From positions 4,433 to 15,033 of the forward strand of contig DNKW01000026.1 of assembly GCA_003488655.1 (NCBI GenBank): 10,601 nt of DNA, read 5' to 3'. How positions within the stretch are numbered: position 1 is the stretch's first letter; the number at the start of each line of letters is the position of its first letter. The notes under the pieces were generated by a model. The model saw nothing but the letters and a program-made list of their open reading frames with translations, was not told the origin of the DNA and made no database searches. This document shows, piece by piece, positions 1 through 6,824 of the stretch. The DNA is from Candidatus Altimarinota bacterium. GTDB lineage: Bacteria; Patescibacteriota; Gracilibacteria; BD1-5; UBA2023. Made by a program: the position numbers and the translations under genes.

Positions 1-33
1 TTTGAGGCTCGGTTATTTTTAGATACAAGGAAG

Positions 34-57
34 ATTCCTGCCTTCGCAGGAATGACA
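34..57. repeat. REP-like palindrome (possible terminator of the pilin cluster)
   Basis: Perfect 8-bp inverted repeat ATTCCTGC (34-41) and GCAGGAAT (46-53) around the loop CTTC, followed by GACA. On the minus strand it reads TGTCATTCCTGCGAAGG and so on. It matches the repeat at 2256-2281 at 22 of 26 positions, and the differences lie in the stem as compensated pairs. It lies about 18 nt beyond the TAA of the last pilin-like gene (75-77). It could therefore act as a 3' stabilising or termination hairpin, although no long U-tract follows directly. Palindromes of this TGTCATTCC...GGAATGACA type are widespread REP-like dispersed repeats. Confidence 0.65.
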
Positions 58-74
58 ATACTGCTTATTTCTTA

Positions 75-473
75 TTACCCGATTCAGTAAATCAGATTCA
101 CGAGAGCATTCACTATCGGAAATGAGAGGAGCATAAGGACAAAACCAATGATAGAGAATTGCAACGCCGTTTTTGCCTTTTTTACCTTCTCCCCATCTCC
201 GAGAGCCGTAACATAGAGAATGGCCGCAAAGACGATTCCTCAAACGGAAAGAATGGATCCAACGAGGATAAGTTGATTGGTAATACTTACGACTTTTGCT
301 TTTACCCCTCATGCTATACTATAATCATTAGAGGTAACGGAACCTACCGGAGCACACCCCTCGAGAGCTCACTGAACGCTTCCGTTTCCGTCATAAGAAC
401 ATTCCGCGAATATGGGGGAAAGTGAAAGAAAGGTGAAAGAAACGAGAATGAGTGAGTATATGAATTTTTTCAT
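75..473 (-). CDS. TrbC/VirB2-like pilin-type small membrane protein (pilin-like 4)
   Basis: A 132-residue protein when TGA is read as Gly (codons 35, 55, 78 and 130), ending at TAA 75-77. It begins MKKFIYSLILVSFTF and has a signal-like hydrophobic stretch to about residue 23 (SPIFA-EC). A short polar part with Cys follows, then two hydrophobic helices (about 64-90 and 102-128). A basic loop with GDGEKVKKAKTAL joins the helices. A helix, a charged EKVKKAK loop and a second helix are the hallmark of TrbC/VirB2-like and Mbov_0395-type pilins, which form conjugative or T4SS-type pilus subunits. It is the last of four similar minus-strand genes, 35 nt after the previous one. No Shine-Dalgarno sequence is visible. 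The family assignment rests on this pattern; the pilus role is inferred. With TGA as stop it would be cut to 34 residues. Confidence 0.75.
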
Positions 474-508
474 AATGGGGAAAATTACAGTAAAGAAATG
501 AGGGGATA

Positions 509-1018
509 TTAGAACGTGAATCCTGTGACAATCTTGACGACTATATAAGCAAGTGGCATAACCGCGAGCCCGATAACGACATATATAAGTGATTTCCAAG
601 CATTTTTAAACTCTTCTTCTTTTCCTTGTGCAGTAAAAAGCATGAACCCGATATAGAGAAAAACGGAGACACTCACAATTCCAAGAAGACCCATAAAATA
701 CACTTGGATATTTTTGAGGAAGTTATCTTTAAGGGTGACATTTGTGCTACTGTTCGCACTATTGTCACCACCCCCAACCTGAAGCAGGGACTGAGTCACG
801 CCCACTGGAGAACTTCCGGGAATAGGTGAAGAATTTGAGGGAGCTGGCAATGGAACATTTTCGCAATCCAATGTTATATCGAGAGGGCAGTAACATTCAT
901 AGCCATCCTGAACCAAAGGACATTCTCTTACGGCGGCAGCGCCTATATCAAATCCACTCAAAAAACACAAACTCGATAGGAGGAAACTCACAATTCATTT
1001 TTTCATATTTCTTTTCAT
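509..1018 (-). CDS. TrbC/VirB2-like pilin-type protein with Cys-rich N-terminal region (pilin-like 3)
   Basis: A 169-residue protein ending at TAA 509-511. The chosen start is ATG 1018 (MKRNMKK); ATG 1006 is an alternative. Codon 8 is TGA (995-997) and must be read through to give the signal peptide a basic start (MKKGIVSFLLSSLCFLSG). The secreted part holds four Cys within about 20 residues (ECPL...YECYCPL...DCEN), which could form two disulfides. A Ser/Asn/Pro/Gly-rich linker follows. Two C-terminal hydrophobic helices (YFMGLLGIVSVSVFLYIGFML and LIYVVIGLAVMPLAYIVVKIV) flank a loop GKEEEFKNAWKS that replaces the usual EKVKKAK loop. The gene follows pilin-like 2 by 16 nt, so co-transcription is likely. 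It is a divergent member of the pilin-like set, and its specific role is unknown. Confidence 0.7.
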
Positions 1019-1034
1019 AAAAAATAAATACTTT

Positions 1035-1364
1035 TTAAATTCTCAAACTATTGACTATATCGATGATAGCATAGGCAATAACGGAAAGGACAACTCCCAC
1101 AAGTGCATAAATAATCGTATGTTTTGCATGCTTCACTTTTTCATCATTCCCCATGGAAGTGAGAAACTGGAGACCTCCCCAAGAGAGTGCGAGAATGGCA
1201 AGAAGCCCAACATACTTGATCGATTCCTTGATGATTTTCACAATGGGAGTTGTCGCTTCCGAAACGCTCTCAAACGGAAGTCCGAGCTTGTCTGGTTGCG
1301 GAAGAGTATCGACAGCGCTTACCAAAGAGAAAGAGAACAAGAATGAAAGTATGATAACTATCAA
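1035..1364 (-). CDS. TrbC/VirB2-like pilin-type protein (pilin-like 2)
   Basis: About 109 residues from a TTG start at 1364, ending at TAA 1035-1037. This is the most canonical of the four. A hydrophobic signal-like segment (ILSFLFSFSLVSA) is followed by a short exported part. Helix 1 (YVGLLAILALSWGGLQFLTSM), the loop GNDEKVKHAKHT and helix 2 (IIYALVGVVLSVIAYAIIDIV) follow, matching the pattern of CPR pilin-like proteins of the VirB2/TrbC and Mbov_0395 types. The start is uncertain. The open frame continues upstream, through a TGA at 1377-1379, into a basic stretch (SRFKGLGKPII) that would make a better signal-peptide n-region, but no ATG or GTG is present there. The 120-bp repeat ends 46 nt upstream of the TTG. 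Export as a pilus subunit is inferred. Confidence 0.75.
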   Translation of the reverse strand: MIVIILSFLFSFSLVSAVDTLPQPDKLGLPFESVSEATTPIVKIIKESIKYVGLLAILALSWGGLQFLTSMGNDEKVKHAKHTIIYALVGVVLSVIAYAIIDIVNSLRI

Positions 1365-1410
1365 AATAATTGGTTTTCAGAGACCTTTGAAACGTGAAAG
1401 AGTTAATTTT

Positions 1411-1530
1411 AGAACTGTGCAAAAGTGAAGTAGTTTGAGTGCAAATCGAGCACTGGAGTGAACCGTACGACTGTACGAAGAACGAGGAAGCGGAGATTTA
1501 AGCTCAAAAAACGAGCTTTTCCGCAGTTCT
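1411..1530. repeat. 120-bp structured repeat with terminal inverted repeats, copy 1
   Basis: Begins AGAACTGTGCAAAA and ends TTTTCCGCAGTTCT; the ends are inverted repeats matching at 12 of 14 positions. Internal hairpins are AGTGC/GCACT (1438-1442 with 1450-1454), CGTAC-GACT-GTACG (1464-1477) and AGCTC/GAGCT (1501-1505 with 1513-1517). The reverse complement of 3071-3190 has exactly the same length and matches at about 97 of 120 positions without gaps, and better if two small compensating indels are allowed. It begins 2 nt after the stop codon of the minus-strand gene 1532-2155 and ends 46 nt before the next start. No target-site duplication is clear. It could be a MITE-like element or a conserved intercistronic structured element. 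Confidence 0.85.
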
Positions 1531-1531
1531 T

Positions 1532-2155
1532 TTAGGAGATGAGCCATGAAACAAGTTGTATAATAGAATAAGAAAAGAGTGCTACAACCACCGCCATGAT
1601 ATTGAGCATAATGATGGTTTTTCCTTTTGCTGCCCGATCGGTCGGACCGGTGGTCGATATCATCAGTCCTCCAATCACGATAGAGAGCACCGCAAGTGTC
1701 GTGGTGGCTATGAGAAGGTACTTCCCGATATTGGCAAGGAGTGTTTTGAAATTCGTTTTCGTTCCCCCAGTATACCGCTTCTCGGAAGGACTCAAGTCAT
1801 TGGGATTAAGGGTGAAGGAAGTGCTTGTCATGTCATTGGTGTCTCAAGAAGGAGGAGGTGTGATTGTTGTAGTGGTAGATGTCGGAAGATTCACGTTAAT
1901 AAGACTCTCAGTTAGATTCGTGGGGGTCGACGAAGGATTAAGAGCATTATTAACAGTAGTGTCGGTTACGCTAGGAGAAACTGGAGTGGAATTACCCAAT
2001 TGAGTACCATTAATAGTATTTGTAACAGATTGACTTGTGACATTAGTTCCAGCCGAACAATTTGGATCTCAGAGAAAACATTGAGCGGAAACCACTCCAA
2101 ACCCACCAAAAAAATACACACCAAACAGTACAAGACTCGCAATTTTCTTTTTCAT
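1532..2155 (-). CDS. Large TrbC/VirB2-like pilin-type protein with Thr/Asn-rich stalk (pilin-like 1)
   Basis: A 207-residue protein from ATG 2155 to TAA 1532-1534, reading TGA codons 29 (2069-2071) and 104 (1844-1846) as Gly. It has a signal peptide MKKKIASLVLFGVYFFGG ending near VVSA-QC (residues 23-26). A short Cys-containing piece (QCFLGDPNC) is followed by a low-complexity Thr/Asn/Ser/Pro segment (about 35-105). The C-terminal part has two hydrophobic helices (about 145-166 and 181-206) around a basic loop, TDRAAKGKT. The two-helix end matches the other three pilin-like proteins, and the long hydrophilic linker would present an exposed stalk. It is the first gene of the minus-strand cluster, with a candidate promoter at 2188-2216. 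With TGA as stop only the last 99 residues would be called. The family assignment comes from layout, and its partner machinery is not in the window. Confidence 0.7.
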
Positions 2156-2187
2156 AATTCTGGACGGAGGAAATAACAAACACCTCC

Positions 2188-2216
2188 ATACTATCCATTT
2201 TTGCGAAAAAATCCAA
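2188..2216 (-). promoter_or_regulatory. Candidate sigma70-type promoter for the pilin-like cluster
   Basis: On the minus strand, a -35-like TTGGAT (2211-2216) and a -10-like TAGTAT (2188-2193) are separated by 17 bp, about 30 nt upstream of the ATG at 2155. The match to consensus is only partial (about 3 of 6 and 4 of 6), so this rests mainly on spacing and position. Confidence 0.35.
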
Positions 2217-2255
2217 AACAATTGCGAAAAAAAGAAAAAAGATATAATAAAAATG

Positions 2256-2404
2256 TGTCATTCCCTCGAAGGAGGGAATCTACCAAGTATCCCGCAGGGA
2301 AAATAATAGGAAAATTTTTACACTGAAATTCAATAATATATTTGAAATATAAGGAATATTCTCCCGTAGGCAGTCCTTTAGGGCCCGTCTTCACGGAAAT
2401 GACA
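2256..2404. repeat. REP-like inverted pair in the divergent intergenic region
   Basis: The left palindrome is ATTCCCTC-GAAG-GAGGGAAT (2260-2279), preceded by TGTC. It matches the repeat at 34-57 (reverse complement) at 22 of 26 positions, with CT/AG exchanged for TG/CA in the stem. The right end is a weaker palindrome, CCGT-CTTC-ACGG (2385-2396), followed by AAATGACA. This is a degenerate copy in opposite orientation (about 16 of 24 positions). Together they form a 149-bp BIME-like composite with an AT-rich core (about 2300-2365) and a small TCCC-GCA-GGGA hairpin near 2290. The rest of the 282-bp gap 2156-2437 holds the pilin promoter and AT-rich sequence before the plus-strand gene; I see no gene in it. 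Confidence 0.65.
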
Positions 2405-2437
2405 AGTTAATTTTTTATATCATTTTATCCCATTCTT

Positions 2438-2821
2438 ATGAAAATCCTCATCTCTGTTCTCGCCAATGCAGCCATTCTTTTCGGGGTTGCTTATTTTCTT
2501 CCCTATGACACAACTACCGATTCAGGAATTGTGGCAACGGGGGGATGGCAACTCTATATCGCCGGGGGGATTATTCTCGGACTCCTCAATGTCGTCGTGC
2601 GCCCTCTTTTAAAAATCGTTGGTTTCCCCTTTATGCTCCTGACTTTTGGACTCTTTATTCTCGTTATCAATGGGATTATCCTGAAACTTCTCGAAAAAGC
2701 CATCCAAGCGATTGGGATTAATGGAGTGAGCTATGAGATACACGGTATCGTCATTTTTGCAATTGCGGTTGCAATTTTTACCGTTTTCAATATAGTTGCG
2801 AATACTTTAGTCAAAAAATAG
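2438..2821 (+). CDS. Four-helix membrane protein of the YvlD/phage-holin superfamily IV type
   Basis: A 127-residue integral membrane protein from ATG 2438 to TAG 2819-2821, with no TGA codons. It has four hydrophobic segments: about residues 2-22 (ILISVLANAAILFGVAYFL), 38-58 (LYIAGGIILGLLNVVVRPLL), 60-85 (IVGFPFMLLTFGLFILVINGII) and 100-124. The GGIILGLLNVVVRPLLKIVGFPFMLLTFGLF block, with its NxxxRP segment, is the recognisable core of the YvlD/DUF360 family (mycobacterial 4-TMS phage holin superfamily IV). Its function in the inner membrane is poorly defined; despite the family name there is no phage context here. No Shine-Dalgarno sequence precedes the ATG. secG follows after 32 nt on the same strand, so the two are probably co-transcribed. 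Confidence 0.85.
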   Translation: MKILISVLANAAILFGVAYFLPYDTTTDSGIVATGGWQLYIAGGIILGLLNVVVRPLLKIVGFPFMLLTFGLFILVINGIILKLLEKAIQAIGINGVSYEIHGIVIFAIAVAIFTVFNIVANTLVKK

Positions 2822-2853
2822 TAAGTGTCATTTTATTCTTTCTTCTCATTTTT

Positions 2854-3072
2854 ATGCTGAAAATATTCTTTATTATCCAAATCGTAGTCAGTATTCTTCT
2901 CACTCTCCTTATCCTCGTACAAGCAAAAGGAAATGGACTTTCTATAGCCCCTGGCTCGAATGACTTCGGGAAATTTGAAAAACGGGGAGCGGAAAAAACC
3001 CTTCACATCGCCACCATCGTTCTGGGAACGGTATTTGTTGTCAATGCAACTATTTACTTTTTCCTCTCGTAG
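2854..3072 (+). CDS. secG: Preprotein translocase subunit SecG
   Basis: A 72-residue protein from ATG 2854 to TAG 3070-3072, a normal length for SecG. It has two transmembrane helices: about residues 3-23 (KIFFIIQIVVSILLTLLILVQ) and 51-71 (IATIVLGTVFVVNATIYFFL). The linker carries the family signature, namely QAKGNGLS, then a Gly/Ser-containing piece, FGKFEKRGAEKTLHIATIV, close to the usual KRGAEKILxxATIVLxxxF pattern. SecG associates with SecYE and assists SecA-driven export across the inner membrane. Here it would serve export of the pilin-like and substrate-binding proteins nearby, although this adjacency need not be functional. Its stop codon overlaps the first two bases of the second 120-bp repeat. 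Confidence 0.93.
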   Translation: MLKIFFIIQIVVSILLTLLILVQAKGNGLSIAPGSNDFGKFEKRGAEKTLHIATIVLGTVFVVNATIYFFLS

Positions 3073-3190
3073 AACTGTGGAAAAACTCGTTCTTCGAGCT
3101 TGAAATCTCTGCTCCTCATTCATCGTACAGTCGTACGCCTCATTTCAGTGCTCGATTCGCACTCGAATTACTTCGTTTTTGCACAGTTCT
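3071..3190. repeat. 120-bp structured repeat with terminal inverted repeats, copy 2 (inverted)
   Basis: Begins AGAACTGTGGAAAA and ends TTTTTGCACAGTTCT; the ends pair at about 15 of 16 positions (AGAACTGTGSAAAAAC). Internal CGTAC-AGTC-GTACG lies at 3124-3137. Other internal inverted repeats correspond to those of copy 1, including AGTGC-TCGATTC-GCACT (3147-3163). It lies in opposite orientation to 1411-1530. Relative to its upstream gene, however, it has the same orientation as copy 1: it starts at the stop codon of secG (sharing AG of TAG) and ends 44 nt before the next start at 3235. Non-terminal sequence is conserved between copies, so this is a real repeat family and not just two palindromes. 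Confidence 0.85.
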
Positions 3191-3234
3191 GAGACAAGTT
3201 ATTAGATATTACAAAGATTCCGTAATTTTTCCTC

Positions 3235-5370
3235 ATGTCTATATACCAAACTATCAAGAAGTATTTTCTATTTCTTTCCGTTTTTTTCGTTTTTGCAATA
3301 AGCGTGCATCTTATTTTTCTGTATATATCAGAAGATGCCGCACGAAGCCCCGAGGAAGGAGGAACGGTGAATATAGGATTTATAGGAACAGTGCCGAATC
3401 TGAATCCTGCGACCTATGGAACGGATCCTGTAGGAGATTATTTGCTCCGATTCCTCTCCCGATCGCTTCTCCGATACAATGTCGAAACGAAACAGATGGA
3501 AGGAGATCTCGCGAATTGTAATCTCGGGGAAAATTTCTCGGAGATTAAATGTTATATAAAAAACGATGCGACGTGGAGTAATGGAACTCCCATAACCAGA
3601 GAAGATATTTTGGCGACATATGATATGTTCCAGAATAGCGATATGAATAAAGTAGCCAAAAAACTTTTGGAGGGGGTTGTCATAATGGATCAAGGGGAAT
3701 ACATCCAATTCTCCGGAAAAGCCGATGTTCTGGTTCTCGATATGCTTCTCTACCCGATTATAGAGAAAGGGGTAGTGGAAAAAATAAAGAGTAACGGTTT
3801 TTCTGTAAGTGAAAATCTCTCGTCCGGACCATATGTTTTCGAAAAACGGGAATCCGACGAAAAAACTAAGAATGAAAAAGTCTCTTTCATAAAAAATGAA
3901 CAGAGTAAGAAAGACCAGACCTATATTCAAAGATACGTGTTTCGATTTTTCGATGATAAAAATGAACTCATAACAAATAAAGATAGTCTCAATATCGTTT
4001 TTCCGAATAGCGCCATTGATTCTCTTTCTTCGCCTCGATTTAATAAATATGAATTTATATTTCCGGAATATATCTCACTCTTCCTTAATTCAGATAAAAT
4101 CAATTCGGAACTTCGAGGTCTCCTACTTGGTTCCCTCGCAAAAGTAAAATTTCCCTCACTCGATGAAAAAACCGGAATGTTACTCAAAAACCCGTTTTTT
4201 ACAGATGAATCGATTCTCCCTGCAGACTTTGATGCTATGAAAATTGATACGGCCATGAAGAATCTTGGCTACTTTAAAAAAGAGGCTCTTGTATGAGAAC
4301 TTGCAAAAGAGAAAGTTGAGACCAAAGTTTCAAGCGAGGGGTTTTCTATGTATTTTACCAGTCCGAGCAATAAAAAATACACAGTAACAAAAGAGGTGGA
4401 TATTTTACTCTCGGGAAACGCACCGGAAGGAGTGACCTGAGTGTACATCAATAATTATCGTCTCAAAACTTTTTCTCCGAAAGATAAGAAATTTTATTAT
4501 CGTGCAAACCTGAGTATAGGAACGCTCAAAAATGGAGAAAACATCTACAATCTCGCTTTTGAAACGGGAGGAAAAAAAATGGAAAAGGAAACTATCATCC
4601 TCTTTCTTGCAACGACGACAGAGGAGATGGAAGCGAAAGAAAAGGAATACGCAACGAAATTGCAAGCAGAGAGAAATAATTCGGTTGCTCAAGAACAAAA
4701 ACAAACAGAAGAGAAAAAAACTCTGACAGAAAAAATCGAACCTCTCGATCCTCTCTACTATTATGACAAAAATCTAAAGAAATTTTCATTGAACTTTGTT
4801 TTTACGAAACAGACTCCTTATATGGAAACGCTCGCAACAGAGATTGCTCGTCATCTCAAAACTCTCTGAATCGATGTACAAAGTACTCCTCTTTCCACAG
4901 AAGATCTTCAAACAATCATTTCCAAAGGAGAAAAACAGTATTCTCTGATTTTGACCGGGATAAATCTCTGACTTTTTGATTACAATATATTTCCATTCCT
5001 TCACTCCTGACAGGCGGAAAAAGGATTCAATTTCGCAAAACTCAAGAACATCGCGCTCGATATCCTTCTCGAGCGTCTGAAATCGAGTCAACTCAATTCC
5101 GATTCGCTCAAGTTCCTTCAATCGCAGATTCTGGAAATCCTCAAAAAAGAAAACGTATTTGTTCCACTCTATAGTCCCTATAACACTTTCTTTATAGACA
5201 AAAACCTCAAACAATTACGTACAGCTCCGGTACTTCCCTACTCATCATCACTCTACGATATCGGAGAAAATATGTACTTGAAAGAAAATTTCACCATACA
5301 GTTTGAAGGAAAGAATATGAATGGATTGATAGATTGGCTGAAAAAACATTCTCCTCTAGTAAACTTATAA
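3235..5370 (+). CDS. Membrane-anchored family 5 (OppA/DppA-like) extracellular substrate-binding protein with inserted Ig-like domain
   Basis: A 711-residue protein from ATG 3235 to TAA 5368-5370, with five TGA codons read as Gly (residues 354, 402, 545, 579 and 592). A single N-terminal transmembrane anchor (about 10-31) has no lipobox Cys. Residues 43-350 match the SBP_bac_5 N-terminal half: GGTVNIGFIGTVPNLNPA, the RSLLRYN strand and ATWSNGTPITREDILATYDMF. Residues about 370-458 read like an Ig-like beta domain (VDILLSGNAPEGVTGVYIN ... LKNGENIYNLAFE). A Glu/Lys/Gln-rich, probably coiled-coil, stretch follows (463-502). Residues 505-711 return to the SBP fold (FVFTKQTPYMETLATEIARH; FPFLHSGQ ... 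NFAKLKNIALDILLERL), where Gly592 of HSGQ is a TGA. The ligand would be a peptide by family, but no ABC permease or ATPase is nearby. The next gene starts 3 nt after the stop. Confidence 0.85.
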
Positions 5371-5373
5371 AGT

Positions 5374-6438
5374 ATGGAAACCCTTGGACACATTCACCAA
5401 TCCCATGAGAATCCTTCTACTATAAAAGAATTCCATGAGCCTCAAGCGATCGATCTAAAAACGTCAAGTGATGGATATGAAACACGAAAAGAACTCACTC
5501 TTCGAGAATCGATTGTGGGTCCCGCTTGGCATCTTGTTATGAACACTTCTTTCATAAAAAAGTTCAACTTCTTCCCTTCGTTGTTATCGACTATTTATTT
5601 GGGTTGTATCATCCTCTACCAGATTGCCTTTTCATACGTCTATATATTTCAACTCAAAGATCAGTTTTTTGCTCTCATCATACAATGGGTACATACCTCG
5701 TACTTTTTGCAAGTCATCGGAGCACTCGTAATCGGGATTATCCTCTACCTCTTTATCACTCCGATCGCAGAATGAGGCCTCATATCCCTCATAGCCAAGA
5801 GGCAGGACGGGTCTTTTGAACCGCGTGAAACCAAGGGACGACTCGGGTATGGAATCTCTCGTGGCCTTATGAATTTTCTCCCTATTTTCGAGCTCAGCAA
5901 TTCTCTCGCCATCTTCAAACTCCTCTCCATTATTACCTTCTATCTTTTCCTCCTGCGAATATTCGGGAAAGATTATTTCATGAGTATCACCGTATTCATG
6001 GTCATCTATCTTGGTTTTTCCTTTCTCGTGAACATTCTCTTTTCTTACGCACGGTTTTTTATCATATTTGAACACAAGAAAGCACTGGAATCACTCAGTC
6101 TTTCGGTACGGATGGCCCTTAGTAATCTCGACATAACTTTTCACCTCTATTTCACCCTTCTCCTCGTATATATCCGGACATTCATAACCGCCATTATTTT
6201 CATTATTTTTCCTTTTGTAATATCAGGACTCTTTACCTATGTCACCATCTCCCTCCTACAAATCATAGCGATAGGGATACTTTCTCTCCTCTTTCTTATA
6301 CTTCTCGTATTCATATCTCATCTGAACTCGGTGCTGGAGATATTCGTGGAAACGATCTGGTATAATGCCTATCTGGAAAACAAAAAGCACTCTCACATAG
6401 AAGAAAGTCATCATCATATAGAGGAAAGTCACCATTAA
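5374..6438 (+). CDS. Polytopic membrane protein of unknown function with His-rich C-terminus
   Basis: A 354-residue protein from ATG 5374 to TAA 6436-6438; the TGA at 5773-5775 (residue 134) is read as Gly. The N-terminal 65 residues are hydrophilic. About six to seven hydrophobic segments follow (roughly 68-92, 108-132, 165-193, 198-232, 263-290 and 293-322), with a basic loop KRQDGSFEPRETKGR after the second. The C-terminus ends in a charged, His-rich tail with two copies of an IEESHH-type unit. I do not recognise the family. It starts 3 nt after the substrate-binding protein gene, so it is almost certainly translated from the same mRNA and may cooperate with it, but it does not look like an ABC permease (no EAA loop seen). 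The His tail could bind metal, which is speculation prompted by the copper genes downstream. The terminator stem overlaps the last codons. Confidence 0.75.
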
Positions 6439-6453
6439 TCGGTGACTTTTTTT
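6425..6453 (+). terminator. Intrinsic terminator of the 3235-6438 operon
   Basis: Perfect 9-bp stem AAAGTCACC (6425-6433) and GGTGACTTT (6441-6449), loop ATTAATC, followed by a T-run to 6453. The 5' arm encodes the last residues of the membrane protein and the loop holds its TAA stop. The copper locus that follows therefore begins a new transcription unit. Confidence 0.88.
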
Positions 6454-6461
6454 AAAACGAT

Positions 6462-6500
6462 TTGACTTTCCCGAAAAAAAGAATAACCTACCCCCTAGGT
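6462..6500 (+). promoter_or_regulatory. csoR promoter with CsoR-type operator
   Basis: A -35-like TTGACT (6462-6467) and a weak -10-like TAACCT (6484-6489, 16-bp spacer) are followed and overlapped by ACCTA-CCCCC-TAGGT (6486-6500). This is an inverted repeat around a C-tract. CsoR-family repressors typically bind palindromes of the TACCC-CCTAGGGTA kind, with a GC tract flanked by AT-rich arms. Position over the -10 region, 22 nt before the csoR start, fits negative autoregulation released by Cu(I). I see no second copy of this site before the other copper genes. Confidence 0.65.
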
Positions 6501-6521
6501 ATATTTCTTTTCTAAAAAAAT

Positions 6522-6800
6522 ATGATTGAACCATATAAAACAAAACTTATTACGAACCTCAAAAAAACTCGTGGACTCCTGGAGACTGTGGAAAAGATGG
6601 TGGAAAACGATCGATATTGTATGGACATAGCCCAGCAGATCAACGCATCGCTCGGACTTATGAAAAGTGCGAAAGATTTGATACTCCAAAGTCACCTGAA
6701 TTCCTGCGGATCGAACAAACTCACATCCCCTGACAAGGAGGAAAAAGAACAATTCATACAGGAACTCATGGATATATTTCATATCTCCCATAAGAAGTAA
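6522..6800 (+). CDS. csoR: CsoR-type Cu(I)-sensing transcriptional repressor
   Basis: A 92-residue protein from ATG 6522 to TAA 6798-6800, typical of the all-helical CsoR/RcnR/FrmR (DUF156) family. The Cu(I) ligand triad is present: Cys33 (RYC-MDIAQQINA), His58 and Cys62 (LQSHLNSC). The spacing is 25 and 4 residues, the same as Cys36, His61 and Cys65 of Mycobacterium tuberculosis CsoR. This separates it from the RcnR (Ni/Co) and FrmR (formaldehyde) branches. N-terminal Lys/Arg residues (KTKLITNLKKTRG) would form part of the DNA-binding face of the tetramer. It has no TGA codons. It starts a new unit after a strong terminator and stands upstream of copper-handling genes, so it is expected to repress at least its own promoter until Cu(I) binds. 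Confidence 0.92.
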   Translation: MIEPYKTKLITNLKKTRGLLETVEKMVENDRYCMDIAQQINASLGLMKSAKDLILQSHLNSCGSNKLTSPDKEEKEQFIQELMDIFHISHKK

Positions 6801-6824
6801 TAAACAAGGCTTGTCATATAAGAA

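Noticed and set aside
19..312. Minus-strand ORF containing a CHSCEGRNLP peptide
   Set aside because: That peptide is the translation of the REP-like palindrome at 34-57. The real gene in this stretch is in another frame (75-473).
2166..2187. GGAGG/CCTCC inverted repeat in the pilin-like 1 leader as an SD-sequestering hairpin
   Set aside because: The GGAGG is about 28 nt from the start codon, too far to be its Shine-Dalgarno, and probably lies upstream of the transcription start.
1411..3190. CRISPR array or tRNA genes in the repeat regions
   Set aside because: Only two inverted 120-bp copies 1.5 kb apart, with no regular spacers; the hairpins do not form a cloverleaf with acceptor and T-arm motifs.
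3328..3930. Minus-strand 200-residue ORF
   Set aside because: It is antisense to the substrate-binding protein, of unnatural composition, and without a family signature.
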